Of a stretch of 9,457 bases of DNA, positions 1 through 6,697 are shown piece by piece. The notes below the pieces were generated by a model. The model was not told the DNA's origin, did no database searches, and was given only the letters and a program-made list of their open reading frames with translations. Made by a program: the position numbers and the translations under genes. Position 1 is the first letter of the stretch. Each line of letters begins with the position of its first letter. This DNA comes from Candidatus Bathyarchaeota archaeon (GTDB taxonomy: Archaea; Thermoproteota; Bathyarchaeia; Bathyarchaeales; Bathyarchaeaceae), in the NCBI GenBank assembly GCA_020344715.1, contig CP070828.1, positions 944,564 to 954,020 of the forward strand, read 5' to 3'.

Positions 1-139
1 AGAAAACGAACTACTGCAAGGATGAGACTCACACGCCCTTGAAATGAACTCAGATGATGAATACTCTGCAGCTGCTGGTAAACAGCTCGTGTGTGCTAGA
101 ATCTGAAAGGCTATTGATTGTTGGTGGTGTAAAAAAACA

Positions 140-147
140 AATAAATT
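140..147 (+). promoter_or_regulatory. Possible TATA box for the PrsW-like gene
   Basis: AATAAATT lies in an A-rich stretch (131-147). A transcription start about 25 bp downstream would fall near 170 and leave a leader of roughly 26 nt before the GTG start. This is a position-and-composition call only. Confidence 0.35.
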
Positions 148-185
148 GACAGTGCAAGAATGCGCTCTGAACGAGCTTTTCCTAT

Positions 186-191
186 AGGTGA
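186..191 (+). promoter_or_regulatory. Ribosome binding site AGGTGA deciding a GTG start
   Basis: AGGTGA is complementary to the 3' end of archaeal 16S rRNA and sits 4 nt before the GTG at 196. It is what supports the non-ATG start. Confidence 0.6.
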
Positions 192-195
192 TTAA

Positions 196-777
196 GTGCA
201 AGACAAGAAAGTGCTGATACCGCTGCATAGACCGAATTTGACAGAGAAGTTTTTCTTTTTTGCCTCGGGCATAGTAACCAGCGTTCCCCTTACACTCTTT
301 GTTGGAACATTCACAGACTCCCTTTGCGTTGTCTTGCCAGCGTTCTATGCGACGTTATGTTCTTTGGCGATATTCACGCCTTTTGTTGAGGAATTCGCAA
401 AAGCCTATCCCCTTTTTTATCGTCATGGTGAAACCGAAAAGTCCATTTTTGCTTTGGGGCTCCTAGTCGGACTTGGATTCGGTGTTTCCGAATTTCTCCT
501 ATATGTAATTGCGTTTGGAACACCATTCTATGTCAGGTTGCCCGGTCTGGTTTTTCACGCAGGAAGCACATCCATCACTGCCTACGGTATAGCCAAGAAG
601 CAACCTGTACGGTTCTATCTCATTGCTGCGGCTCTTCATTTCACCAATAACATCTCTGTTCTACTTGATCCATTCCCTGATGTGAGCTACAACATAGGTG
701 GAGCTGCCGTCCTAGCCATAACCTTGCTTCTTTCTCTCCGTCTCCACAACAAAACTTCCGAAACAATCGTAGACTAG
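196..777 (+). CDS. PrsW-family intramembrane metalloprotease-like membrane protein
   Basis: This gene encodes a 193-residue, very hydrophobic protein with several predicted membrane segments (roughly residues 20-37, 42-62, 83-108, 115-131, 138-153 and 165-182). It shows the PrsW motif set: an EExxK motif (E65, E66, K69), a glycine-rich segment ending in glutamate (GLGFGVSE, E99), a membrane histidine (H121) and a final HxxNN motif (H148, N151, N152). In this superfamily (PrsW, related to CPBP/Abi proteases and Rce1) these residues form the catalytic centre in the membrane. PrsW itself cleaves anti-sigma factors in Bacillus. Archaea lack that pathway, so the substrate here is unknown. The start is GTG with a good ribosome binding site. 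The gene ends in two tandem stops (TAG TAG, 775-780). It is followed on the same strand by the PRC-barrel gene. The family call is fairly safe; protease activity is inference. Confidence 0.8.
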   Translation: MQDKKVLIPLHRPNLTEKFFFFASGIVTSVPLTLFVGTFTDSLCVVLPAFYATLCSLAIFTPFVEEFAKAYPLFYRHGETEKSIFALGLLVGLGFGVSEFLLYVIAFGTPFYVRLPGLVFHAGSTSITAYGIAKKQPVRFYLIAAALHFTNNISVLLDPFPDVSYNIGGAAVLAITLLLSLRLHNKTSETIVD

Positions 778-816
778 TAGCGCGCGAGCAGAGCCTAGCC
801 TGAAGGTATGAAAGAA

Positions 817-840
817 ACGCGCGTGTTGCATGCACCGCGT
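817..840. other. GC-rich hairpin between the PrsW-like and PRC-barrel genes
   Basis: ACGCG (817-821) pairs with CGCGT (836-840). After a one-base bulge at 822, GTG (823-825) pairs with CAC (833-835), leaving a loop of about 7 nt. No T-tract follows, so it is not a classical terminator. It could be an RNA structure or a protein-binding site. Confidence 0.3.
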
Positions 841-873
841 AACAGAGCAGAGGCCAATCCTTACGTCAAAAAT

Positions 874-883
874 CTTTAATATT
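874..883 (+). promoter_or_regulatory. Possible TATA box for the PRC-barrel gene
   Basis: CTTTAATATT resembles an archaeal TATA box. A start 25 bp downstream would fall around 902-905, after the upstream ATG at 830 but before the GTG at 914. If real, this promoter excludes the longest reading of the gene. Confidence 0.4.
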
Positions 884-913
884 TCCAGCATCCACTCTTG
901 GTCTGGTGGTTTT

Positions 914-1198
914 GTGGTAACGACTGGCAAATTAATGGGAAGAAAAGTGATAAGCGAAGATGCATTCACACTGGGCGAGGTCGCGGGAGCTGAAGTCGAC
1001 ACTCGTTCATGGCAGATCACTCACATGCATGTCAAACTAACGGATGAAGCCACGAGGGAACTGGGCTTCAAGAAGCCGTTTCTAGGTCACTTGACAGTGT
1101 GTCTACCCGTTACACTGGTCAAAGCGTTTGGAGATGTTGTAACGCTGGGCAACGCCTTGCAGGAACTCAAAGAAGTTCCTGAATGTAAACACGGCTGA
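914..1198 (+). CDS. PRC-barrel domain protein
   Basis: This is a small soluble protein, 94 residues from the chosen GTG start. The core runs from about residue 8 (MGRKVISEDAFTLGEV) to the C-terminus. It has the pattern of archaeal stand-alone PRC-barrel proteins: a lysine-valine strand, a GEV-AGAEVD turn, an ITHMHVKLTDEA strand, then GDVVTL near the end. PRC-barrels are small beta-barrels found in photosynthetic reaction centre H subunits and in RimM; the role of the archaeal stand-alone forms is not established. The frame stays open back to an ATG at 830, which would add 28 residues. I prefer GTG 914 because GGTGG (905-909) precedes it and a TATA-like box (874-883) lies too close to allow a start at 830. 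ATG 935 also fits the usual domain boundary. The gene converges on the ABC operon. Confidence 0.75.
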   Translation: MVTTGKLMGRKVISEDAFTLGEVAGAEVDTRSWQITHMHVKLTDEATRELGFKKPFLGHLTVCLPVTLVKAFGDVVTLGNALQELKEVPECKHG

Positions 1199-1216
1199 CG
1201 CAAACGCGGTCTGTCT

Positions 1217-1238
1217 ACTTCTCCCACTCATTTTTTCT
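1217..1238 (+). terminator. Pyrimidine/T-rich stretch, likely terminator of the PRC-barrel gene
   Basis: A pyrimidine-rich run ending in TTTTTT (1231-1236) lies just after the stop codon. Archaeal RNA polymerase commonly terminates at T-runs of this kind without a hairpin. No equally clear T-run is seen for the opposing operon in this gap (1199-1284). Confidence 0.4.
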
Positions 1239-1284
1239 CAAGAATCTTCCAGGTCACTTGCAACTTGAACTGTGCGCGCGTGTC

Positions 1285-2073
1285 TTAAACTTGGGCACGG
1301 GAGAACAGATAGGTACCAAGAGCGACCATCAAGCCGTTGAAGCTAGCAACTACACCCAAGCTAATCAGCCACCCAAAAGGTCCGAGGAGCGACGTTCCAG
1401 TTCCCAACAAGCACCATCGCAATAGTTCGACCCCGTAAAACATGGGATCCAACAACATCGCGACCTGAAGCGGAAATGGCACAACATCAATGGGAAAAAA
1501 CGCTCCTGAAAGCATGAAGAGCGGCCACATCACAAATGTAGACAACAACTGAAACGCGTGGAAATCGTTCAGAGTTGATCCGATGGCGACGCCCAGACCG
1601 ACAAAGCCCGCGGTGATGAGAAGCATCACACCTATCGCTGCTACCACACCGGCGACTAGCATTGTAGTTGGCGTGAATGCGCCCATAACTCCAGCGATCC
1701 CCATCAGCAATACACCTTGGATTGATGCCGTGATTGCTCCGCCGAGAATTTTGCCTAGGATGATGCTGGTTCGACTGACGGGTGCGACAAGCATCTCTTT
1801 CATGAAGCCAAATTGGCGGTCAAAGATGACAGAGACGCCTGAAAAGACGGAGCCAAAGAGCAGTCCCATGCCAATTATACCCGGCGCCAAGTATGAAAGA
1901 TAGTTAACACCACCAAATCTGCCAACGAAGCCCCCGAGTCCCAAACCGAAAAGAGCAAGGAAGAAGAAGCTCTGCGCCACCGACGAGATTATTCGTGCCT
2001 TGGCTCGCCAATAGCGTTTCAACTCACGTAGCAAGACCACATAGATTGCTTGGCCCGACAATGGCTGAACCAT
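1285..2073 (-). CDS. ABC-2 type (DrrB-like) exporter permease
   Basis: This 262-residue membrane subunit is predicted to have six transmembrane helices (about residues 30-50, 62-84, 104-128, 136-165, 176-193 and 236-257). Family hallmarks are the cytoplasmic segment GFMKEMLVAPVSRTSIILGK (about 89-108), which follows the second helix, and LSGAFFPI before the last extracellular loop. DrrB/NodJ-type permeases pair with a DrrA-type ATPase to export drugs, lipids or polysaccharides; the substrate cannot be read here. The ATPase gene ends at 2098, so the two are cotranscribed. The frame extends to a GTG at 2085, but AGGTGG (2087-2082) lies 8 nt before the ATG at 2073 and overlaps that GTG, so ATG 2073 is the better start. 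It is the last gene of the five-gene operon. Confidence 0.9.
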   Translation of the reverse strand: MVQPLSGQAIYVVLLRELKRYWRAKARIISSVAQSFFFLALFGLGLGGFVGRFGGVNYLSYLAPGIIGMGLLFGSVFSGVSVIFDRQFGFMKEMLVAPVSRTSIILGKILGGAITASIQGVLLMGIAGVMGAFTPTTMLVAGVVAAIGVMLLITAGFVGLGVAIGSTLNDFHAFQLLSTFVMWPLFMLSGAFFPIDVVPFPLQVAMLLDPMFYGVELLRWCLLGTGTSLLGPFGWLISLGVVASFNGLMVALGTYLFSRAQV

Positions 2074-2097
2074 TTTTCCTTCCACCTCTCTTGGGCG

Positions 2098-3378
2098 TCA
2101 GCCTCTGACCTGCCGTCCACGGGCATGGCGCATGATACGGTGACGCCGCACCATCTCCATGAAACTTCCACGTTCGTCACGTATGTCACGACCAGTCACT
2201 GAGAGGAAGACATCGTCCAGTGTAGGCTTATGCAGCTCGACTGATTCAAGAACCGCTCCGGTTTTTTCGGCCAGCTTAACAATCTCCGGAATGCGATGTC
2301 CGCCATCGTCCACTAGCAAATTCAAACCTTTCGAACCTTGATTGAGATCGTGCTGACCGCTCTCGTTGGTCATGCCTTGCGTCATCATCTGTTGGACATG
2401 TTTAGGCATCTTACGACCGCCTCCCATGCTTCCAGAATTCATCCCAGTCATCATTCCGCCCATGCCGACGCCGTCTGACATCCCACGCATCATGTGCATC
2501 ATACGACTCAAGGTGCCCTGGCTGTTGCCAGAAGCAACGACATTAACGCGGCGTACCCAATCCTTTTTCTCTAGTAGAGGGCGTATTTTAGGCACCTCTT
2601 TCGGGTCTTTGAAAGTCAGACTCACAATATCTCCTTCTAACTGCGCTTTCAGCTGGTCTGGGGTGTCCAGTGCGACAATTTTTCCAAAGTCGATGATGAG
2701 TATGCGCTCAGCGAGATAATCGGCTTCTTCCGTGTAGTGCGTGGTCAAGATAATGGTGACCTGTTTGTCTTGATTGAGGCGTTGGATGTGTTCCCATATG
2801 GAGCGTCTGGTCTGGGGATCCAGGCCGAGTGTCGGCTCGTCTAGAAACAGAACCTGGGGATGGTGGAGTAATCCTCGGGCAATTTCTAGTCGTCGCTTCA
2901 TGCCCCCGCTGTAGGTCTTTACTAGGTCATCGGCGCGATCAGTGAGCTGGACTATCTCTAACATCTCCTTGTTCCGTTGCTGTCGTACATCTCGCTTGAG
3001 CTTGTATAGGCGTCCGTGAAAGTCTAGGTTCTCCCGACCTGTCAACTCTATGTCCAGTGTGGGGTCTTGGAATACGTAGCCTATGCTGCGTCGGACAGCA
3101 TCGGGGTTTTGGAGAATGTCGTGACCATTTACAGTTGCGCTTCCGCTGGTCGGTCGTAGCAATGTCGACAGCATGTTCAGTGTGGTGGTTTTGCCAGCTC
3201 CGTTGGGACCCAGGAATCCCAGGATTTCACCCTTCTTGACGCTGAAACTTATGTTGTCTACTGCTCTCACCTTGTCGTTGAAGACCTTCGTTAGTGCCTT
3301 CACTTCGATGATGTTGATTCTGTTGCACTCTCCTACTTCCATTCTTCCTGTCTGGTCAAACTCTGATGAGGCTTCCAT
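2098..3378 (-). CDS. DrrA-type ABC transporter ATPase with a Met-rich insertion
   Basis: This 426-residue ATPase powers the ABC-2 permease encoded next. It has Walker A GPNGAGKTT (57-65), the Q-loop in YVFQD (Q104), signature SGGMK (157-161), Walker B LFLDE (177-181) and switch H214. The C-terminal accessory domain of the DrrA group starts near 250 and ends with HKPTLDDVFLSVTGRD (383-398), a family landmark. It is about 100 residues longer than typical DrrA proteins. Much of the excess is a low-complexity insertion at about 292-349, holding 14 Met between residues 293 and 336 together with many Gly and His 295 and 327. It splits the accessory domain between two strands. The ATG at 3378 directly abuts the stop of the MacB-like permease (TAA ATG). 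ATG 3342 (residue 13, preceded by AGGAAGA) is a possible alternative start, since homology begins only near residue 23. Confidence 0.9.
   Translation of the reverse strand: MEASSEFDQTGRMEVGECNRINIIEVKALTKVFNDKVRAVDNISFSVKKGEILGFLGPNGAGKTTTLNMLSTLLRPTSGSATVNGHDILQNPDAVRRSIGYVFQDPTLDIELTGRENLDFHGRLYKLKRDVRQQRNKEMLEIVQLTDRADDLVKTYSGGMKRRLEIARGLLHHPQVLFLDEPTLGLDPQTRRSIWEHIQRLNQDKQVTIILTTHYTEEADYLAERILIIDFGKIVALDTPDQLKAQLEGDIVSLTFKDPKEVPKIRPLLEKKDWVRRVNVVASGNSQGTLSRMMHMMRGMSDGVGMGGMMTGMNSGSMGGGRKMPKHVQQMMTQGMTNESGQHDLNQGSKGLNLLVDDGGHRIPEIVKLAEKTGAVLESVELHKPTLDDVFLSVTGRDIRDERGSFMEMVRRHRIMRHARGRQVRG
2332..2505 (-). other. Region coding the Met/Gly-rich insertion of the DrrA-type ATPase
   Basis: This covers residues 292-349 of the ATPase. 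Repeated short motifs (MMHMM, MGGMM, MGGG, QQMM) give it a low-complexity appearance, and on the + strand the DNA shows recurrent CAT. The reading frame is intact through it. Met clusters of this sort bind Cu(I) or Ag(I) through thioethers in several copper-handling proteins; that function is only a possibility here. Confidence 0.7.
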
Positions 3379-4668
3379 TTATTCGTATCGTAGTGCATCA
3401 ACGGGTCTGAGTCTTGAAGCTCGCCAAGCTGGGTAAAGGGCGAAGATGACACTGATCAACAGACCGAAGGCGAAAGCGCCAAGGATTACAGTGGGGGTGA
3501 GGACAGGAGTTATGGTCATTCCAGCATTTATGGCCGCTTGATTTCCTGCTGACATAAAACCTCCTCCAGTAAAGACTCTTGCAACTACGTTTGCCAAAAC
3601 CCAACCTGAAGCTACGCCCACTGCTGCCCCCATCAAGCCAACGATAACTGCTTCACTCAAGAAAATCGAAAGCACTGTTCGATTTTTCATGCCTAAAGCT
3701 TTCAATATCCCGATCTCTCGTGTCCGTTCCATCAACGAGACGATCATAATATTCATTATACCTATTCCCGCCACTAGTAGCGAGATGGCCGCAATTCCCG
3801 TCAAGAAAAGCTCGACGGTTGAGAAGATTGTTGATACGGTGTCAAGCACAGCTGTTGAAGAGATTACATTTACTTGACCACCGAAGGCTTCCTCTATAGC
3901 CTCCGACACGCTCTCAATCGTAGCGCTATCGTCGTTCTCCAACTGCACAATTATTGTGTCGCATTCGTCAGTTCCAAAGAAACTTTGGGCTCGGGTGATT
4001 GGAATGTAAATATTGGTATCTGAAGGTCCGCCGAAGCCGAAGCCTCCTATCTCCTTGAGAACAGCTGCAACTTGGCCACTATAGGTTTCGTTTTTCGGCG
4101 GCAGTGTGCTTGCGTTAGTCCAGGTGATCTCGACGATGTTATCGACGTTGGTGAAGGCTGTGCCGTTCTCCCAAGGATCACTGACTCGCTTTCCAACCAC
4201 GACTGTTTCGTTTTCTGGACTGAGGGATATGTCTCCGTCTTCAGCTACAAAGGTTCTGCTGTAAACGTCTGCATATTTGGCGAAATCCACACCTACGATC
4301 GCGAGCATAAACTCTCGTTCCCCGGATTTGATGTAGCCGAGTTTCCTGATTACGGCAACCGACATGTCAACATCTTCTATTTCATCGATTATTTGCGTAT
4401 AGTTTACTAACAGCTCGAAATCAGATTCCGCTGCAACAATTGCGCCTGGACTCATGCCGAAGCCTCTCTGTGTGGAGACAATTAACGTGTCGGTGGCGAA
4501 TCCTGATTGCAGCTGATCACTTATAGTCGTTTGGAGACCTTGCGTGATTGAAAGCAAAGCAACAATAGCCGCAATCCCAATAACCACGCCCAGGGTTGTG
4601 AGACCTGCACGGAGCTTCCTCAATCGTATTGCGCCGAAGGCAAAAGAGAAGATATCGCTTATTTTCAT
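3379..4668 (-). CDS. MacB/FtsX-type ABC transporter permease
   Basis: This 429-residue permease has the four-helix MacB layout. TM1 is at about residues 22-43, followed by a large extracellular domain (about 45-280), then TM2 (284-312), TM3 (332-366) and TM4 (390-412). The coupling segment SLMERTREIGILKALGMKNR (311-330) after TM2 and the C-terminal YPAWRASRLRPVDALRYE (412-429) are family signatures. MacB-type (type VII) transporters work as mechanotransmitters rather than moving substrate through the membrane. In bacteria they couple to periplasmic partners or extract lipoproteins. No membrane-fusion partner is encoded here, as expected in a cell without an outer membrane. The gene starts 1 nt after the stop of its ATPase and runs directly into the DrrA-type ATPase gene, so translational coupling on both sides is likely. 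The substrate is unknown. Confidence 0.9.
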   Translation of the reverse strand: MKISDIFSFAFGAIRLRKLRAGLTTLGVVIGIAAIVALLSITQGLQTTISDQLQSGFATDTLIVSTQRGFGMSPGAIVAAESDFELLVNYTQIIDEIEDVDMSVAVIRKLGYIKSGEREFMLAIVGVDFAKYADVYSRTFVAEDGDISLSPENETVVVGKRVSDPWENGTAFTNVDNIVEITWTNASTLPPKNETYSGQVAAVLKEIGGFGFGGPSDTNIYIPITRAQSFFGTDECDTIIVQLENDDSATIESVSEAIEEAFGGQVNVISSTAVLDTVSTIFSTVELFLTGIAAISLLVAGIGIMNIMIVSLMERTREIGILKALGMKNRTVLSIFLSEAVIVGLMGAAVGVASGWVLANVVARVFTGGGFMSAGNQAAINAGMTITPVLTPTVILGAFAFGLLISVIFALYPAWRASRLRPVDALRYE

Positions 4669-4669
4669 G

Positions 4670-5356
4670 CTAGTTCACTTTTTCCTCAACGATTAAACCG
4701 TCGATCATCTGCACTGTTCTCCTCGTTTGCAGTGCTATTTGCTGGTCATGTGTAACAACTATGATGGTCACGCCTTTGTCCCGGTTCAGCTTTTTAACTA
4801 GTTCAACTATTTCTTTGGCAGTTTTTGAGTCGATGTTTCCTGTAGGTTCATCCATGAGGAGGAATTTCGGGTTGTTTGCCAAGGCTCGGGCAATTGCCAC
4901 GCGTTGACGTTCGCCTCCGCTCAGTTCGGCTGGTTTGTGATTCATTCTATCTGACAAGCCTACCGTTTCGAGAAGTTCCTCAGCACGTTTTCTCCTTCTA
5001 TCCCTACCCAATCCGGGTATGGTCATTGTCAACTCGACATTTCCTCTTGCTGTAAGCCGCGGAATGAGGTTAAAGAATTGGAATACAAAACCTATTTCCT
5101 GCCTTAAATCCGCCAGGGCATTGTCACTTAGCGTGGAAGCATCTACGCCTTCGATGAAGACTTTTCCACTTGTCGGTTTGTCCAGTGCGCCAATCATGTT
5201 TAGAAGCGTGGATTTACCGCTTCCTGAAGGACCTAAGATTGCAAGGAAATCACCCCTTTGAACTTTCAGATTGACTCCTTGCAGAGCTTCTACCGGCACT
5301 TTTCCCAGCATGTAGGTTTTTCTGAGTTTCACCGTCTCAACAATCGGTGTCGCCAT
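4670..5356 (-). CDS. MacB/LolD-type ABC transporter ATPase
   Basis: This ATPase is the partner of the FtsX-type permease that follows. Counted from the ATG at 5356 it has 228 residues, with Walker A GPSGSGKST (42-50), the Q-loop in FQFFNL (Q93), signature LSGGERQ (145-151), Walker B LLMDE followed by PTGNIDS (about 166-177) and switch H203. The LSGGERQRVAIARAL and DEPTGNIDS strings are typical of the LolD/MacB/FtsE branch and distinguish it from the DrrA-type ATPase in the same operon. The frame stays open to a TTG at 5374 and an ATG at 5362. I chose ATG 5356 because GCTGAT, close to the GGTGAT binding site, lies 4 nt upstream and conserved sequence starts soon after. The gene overlaps the end of the PadR gene by 20 nt. 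Confidence 0.92.
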   Translation of the reverse strand: MATPIVETVKLRKTYMLGKVPVEALQGVNLKVQRGDFLAILGPSGSGKSTLLNMIGALDKPTSGKVFIEGVDASTLSDNALADLRQEIGFVFQFFNLIPRLTARGNVELTMTIPGLGRDRRRKRAEELLETVGLSDRMNHKPAELSGGERQRVAIARALANNPKFLLMDEPTGNIDSKTAKEIVELVKKLNRDKGVTIIVVTHDQQIALQTRRTVQMIDGLIVEEKVN

Positions 5357-5918
5357 ACGCATCAGCTTTTTCAACTTTCTTATTCATCTCCTCGATTTTT
5401 TCAGCGGTGCTGTTCAAGAATTCTCCAACTTCCCTGATGGCTCGATCCGTCATACTTCCTCTCAAAGCCTTTCGAAGATTAAAAAGCGCCATTACGAATC
5501 GTTTGATAGGATCTCTAATTTCAATTAGTTTCTCAGGGGTAGCACCAACCCACAACCTGCCAAAAGGCAAAGGTGATGAAAGCTCCAACTTTTCCTTCAA
5601 TCTTTCTCCCAAACTTGCGTGTTCTTCAAAGAAGTGACTGCCTTTCTCCGTTAACATGTATCGTTTCAACCAGCCTTCGTCCCTTGGGAGTTCTTTCGTG
5701 TAGCCCTTTGCTTGTAACCATCCTAGGAGAGGATAGACTGAACCCGGGCTTGGTCTCCATCGACCATCTGTTTGTTTTTCAACCTCTTCCATTATTTCTG
5801 ATCCGGACATGGGTTTTTCTCTCAGGAGTTTAAGTACATGGAATCGGAGAAATCCTTTCGGCACGCTTGCTGTGTGTCTTAGCCAACGTCTAAGTGGAGG
5901 TGGTGAATCATCGAACAT
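5337..5918 (-). CDS. PadR-family transcriptional regulator
   Basis: This 193-residue regulator has a winged helix-turn-helix at about residues 22-92. The family signature sits at the recognition helix and wing (RWRPSPGSVYPLLGWLQAKG, 53-72), followed by YMLTEKG (87-93). The C-terminal part (about 100-186) is rich in charged helices and probably dimerises. PadR proteins are usually repressors of their own promoter and of adjacent exporters, released by a small ligand such as a phenolic compound or drug. This gene comes first in the five-gene exporter operon and overlaps the ATPase gene, which fits that role. The ATG at 5918 has GGTGAC (5927-5922) 3 nt upstream. A perfect inverted repeat in its promoter (5930-5949) is a candidate self-operator. 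The effector cannot be inferred. Confidence 0.92.
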   Translation of the reverse strand: MFDDSPPPLRRWLRHTASVPKGFLRFHVLKLLREKPMSGSEIMEEVEKQTDGRWRPSPGSVYPLLGWLQAKGYTKELPRDEGWLKRYMLTEKGSHFFEEHASLGERLKEKLELSSPLPFGRLWVGATPEKLIEIRDPIKRFVMALFNLRKALRGSMTDRAIREVGEFLNSTAEKIEEMNKKVEKADAYGDTDC

Positions 5919-5929
5919 TATGTCACCAA

Positions 5930-5949
5930 TGATATCGTGAGTGATATCA
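5930..5949. promoter_or_regulatory. Inverted repeat TGATATC-N6-GATATCA, candidate PadR operator
   Basis: The two 7-nt arms are exact reverse complements separated by GTGAGT. The element lies between the minus-strand TATA box (5958-5967) and the ribosome binding site of the padR gene. It covers the expected transcription start, where a bound dimer would block initiation. PadR operators are commonly dyads of this size. Binding is inferred. Confidence 0.55.
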
Positions 5950-5957
5950 AACGCGAG

Positions 5958-5967
5958 CTTTATACTT
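5958..5967 (-). promoter_or_regulatory. TATA box of the PadR-exporter operon
   Basis: Read on the minus strand, this is AAGTATAAAG preceded by purine-rich ACACA, a good archaeal TATA/BRE match. It predicts a start near 5937 and a leader of about 20 nt containing the GGTGAC binding site. No other promoter is evident before the downstream four genes. Confidence 0.55.
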
Positions 5968-6092
5968 TGTGTAAACGAGAGAAAAGCCAGAGATGAGAAT
6001 GATTCAATTTTGTGGAACGCACGTTCAAGATGTGCGACAAAGGCGAATATAGTGAAAGATCTGCAATAACGGTATGTTTCTACACTTTGCTC

Positions 6093-6692
6093 TCAAACGC
6101 CCAGTTTCTTATAGACTGTTGTTCTCTTCTCTTCTACTTTCTTCTTGACCTCTTCGAAAAGATTGTTCCCATGGGAATCAATCGCAACGGTTAGAGGACC
6201 GAACTCTTCAACTTCAAAGATCCATAAAGCTTCGGGCATTCCAAGGTCAGACCATTCCAGAGCTCTAACGTGTTTTATGGCTTTGGCTGCGAGAACTGCT
6301 GCTCCGCCGGTGAAGGCACCATAGACTGCACCGTGCTCTTTCATGGCATCGGTGGTGCGTTTTCCCATGCCCCCTTTGCCAATAATGACTCGAACCTTGA
6401 AGTTTTTTATGAACTCGTCTTCGAACTGGCCCATGCGAGTGCTTGTCGTTGGTCCAGCTGCAACTACTATCCACTTGTCATCTTCCTTCTTCACGATTGG
6501 ACCACAGTGAAAGACCGCTAGCCCTTCAAGTTTGATAGGTAGCGTCTTTCCTTCCTCAAAATATTCCAGAGCTCGTTTGTGGGCTGCGTCCCGTGCCGTA
6601 ACCATCGTGCCAGTAACGTAGAGGACGTCGTTTACCTTCAGCTCTCTTATCTCTTCTTCAGAGATTGGCGTCTTCAACTTGAAAACAGTCAT
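6093..6692 (-). CDS. Fumarate hydratase, class I, beta subunit
   Basis: This 199-residue subunit matches the C-terminal domain of single-chain iron-sulfur fumarases. In split enzymes it combines with the alpha subunit to interconvert fumarate and malate. Visible conserved blocks are VTARDAAHKR (31-40), the substrate-binding GPTTSTRM (80-87), GKGGM (105-109) and AFTGGAA (126-132). The length is normal for the split form. The frame could start at a GTG at 6701, but AGGTGA (6703-6698) lies 5 nt before the ATG at 6692 and decides for ATG. That same AGGTGA contains the TGA stop of the alpha gene, so the two are almost certainly coupled in translation. L-tartrate dehydratase shares this fold and remains an alternative; fumarase is the more likely role as the common archaeal form. 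Confidence 0.92.
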   Translation of the reverse strand: MTVFKLKTPISEEEIRELKVNDVLYVTGTMVTARDAAHKRALEYFEEGKTLPIKLEGLAVFHCGPIVKKEDDKWIVVAAGPTTSTRMGQFEDEFIKNFKVRVIIGKGGMGKRTTDAMKEHGAVYGAFTGGAAVLAAKAIKHVRALEWSDLGMPEALWIFEVEEFGPLTVAIDSHGNNLFEEVKKKVEEKRTTVYKKLGV

Positions 6693-6697
6693 TTTCT

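Noticed and set aside
1..198. Open minus-strand frame reaching the left edge
   Set aside because: It has no ATG or GTG start, is rich in Ser and Cys with no recognisable domain, and overlaps the likely promoter of the PrsW-like gene. Forward frames at the left edge stop within 47 bases, so any upstream gene tail is too short to identify.
3376..3381. Possible fusion of the MacB-like permease and DrrA-type ATPase genes
   Set aside because: A clean TAA stop directly precedes the ATG, and the permease already ends with the complete family C-terminus (ALRYE).
3379..5356. FtsE/FtsX cell-division pair
   Set aside because: The permease has a large extracellular domain between TM1 and TM2 and the MacB-type C-terminus, and the pair sits in a PadR exporter operon, so MacB-like is the better call.
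6018..6036. Small hairpin CGCAC-N9-GTGCG after the fumarase operon
   Set aside because: A stem of only 5 bp with a 9-nt loop and no T-run; such a structure is expected by chance.
6012..6194. Small plus-strand frame with a hydrophobic stretch
   Set aside because: Most of it is antisense to the end of the fumarase beta gene, and no ribosome binding site or family resemblance is visible.
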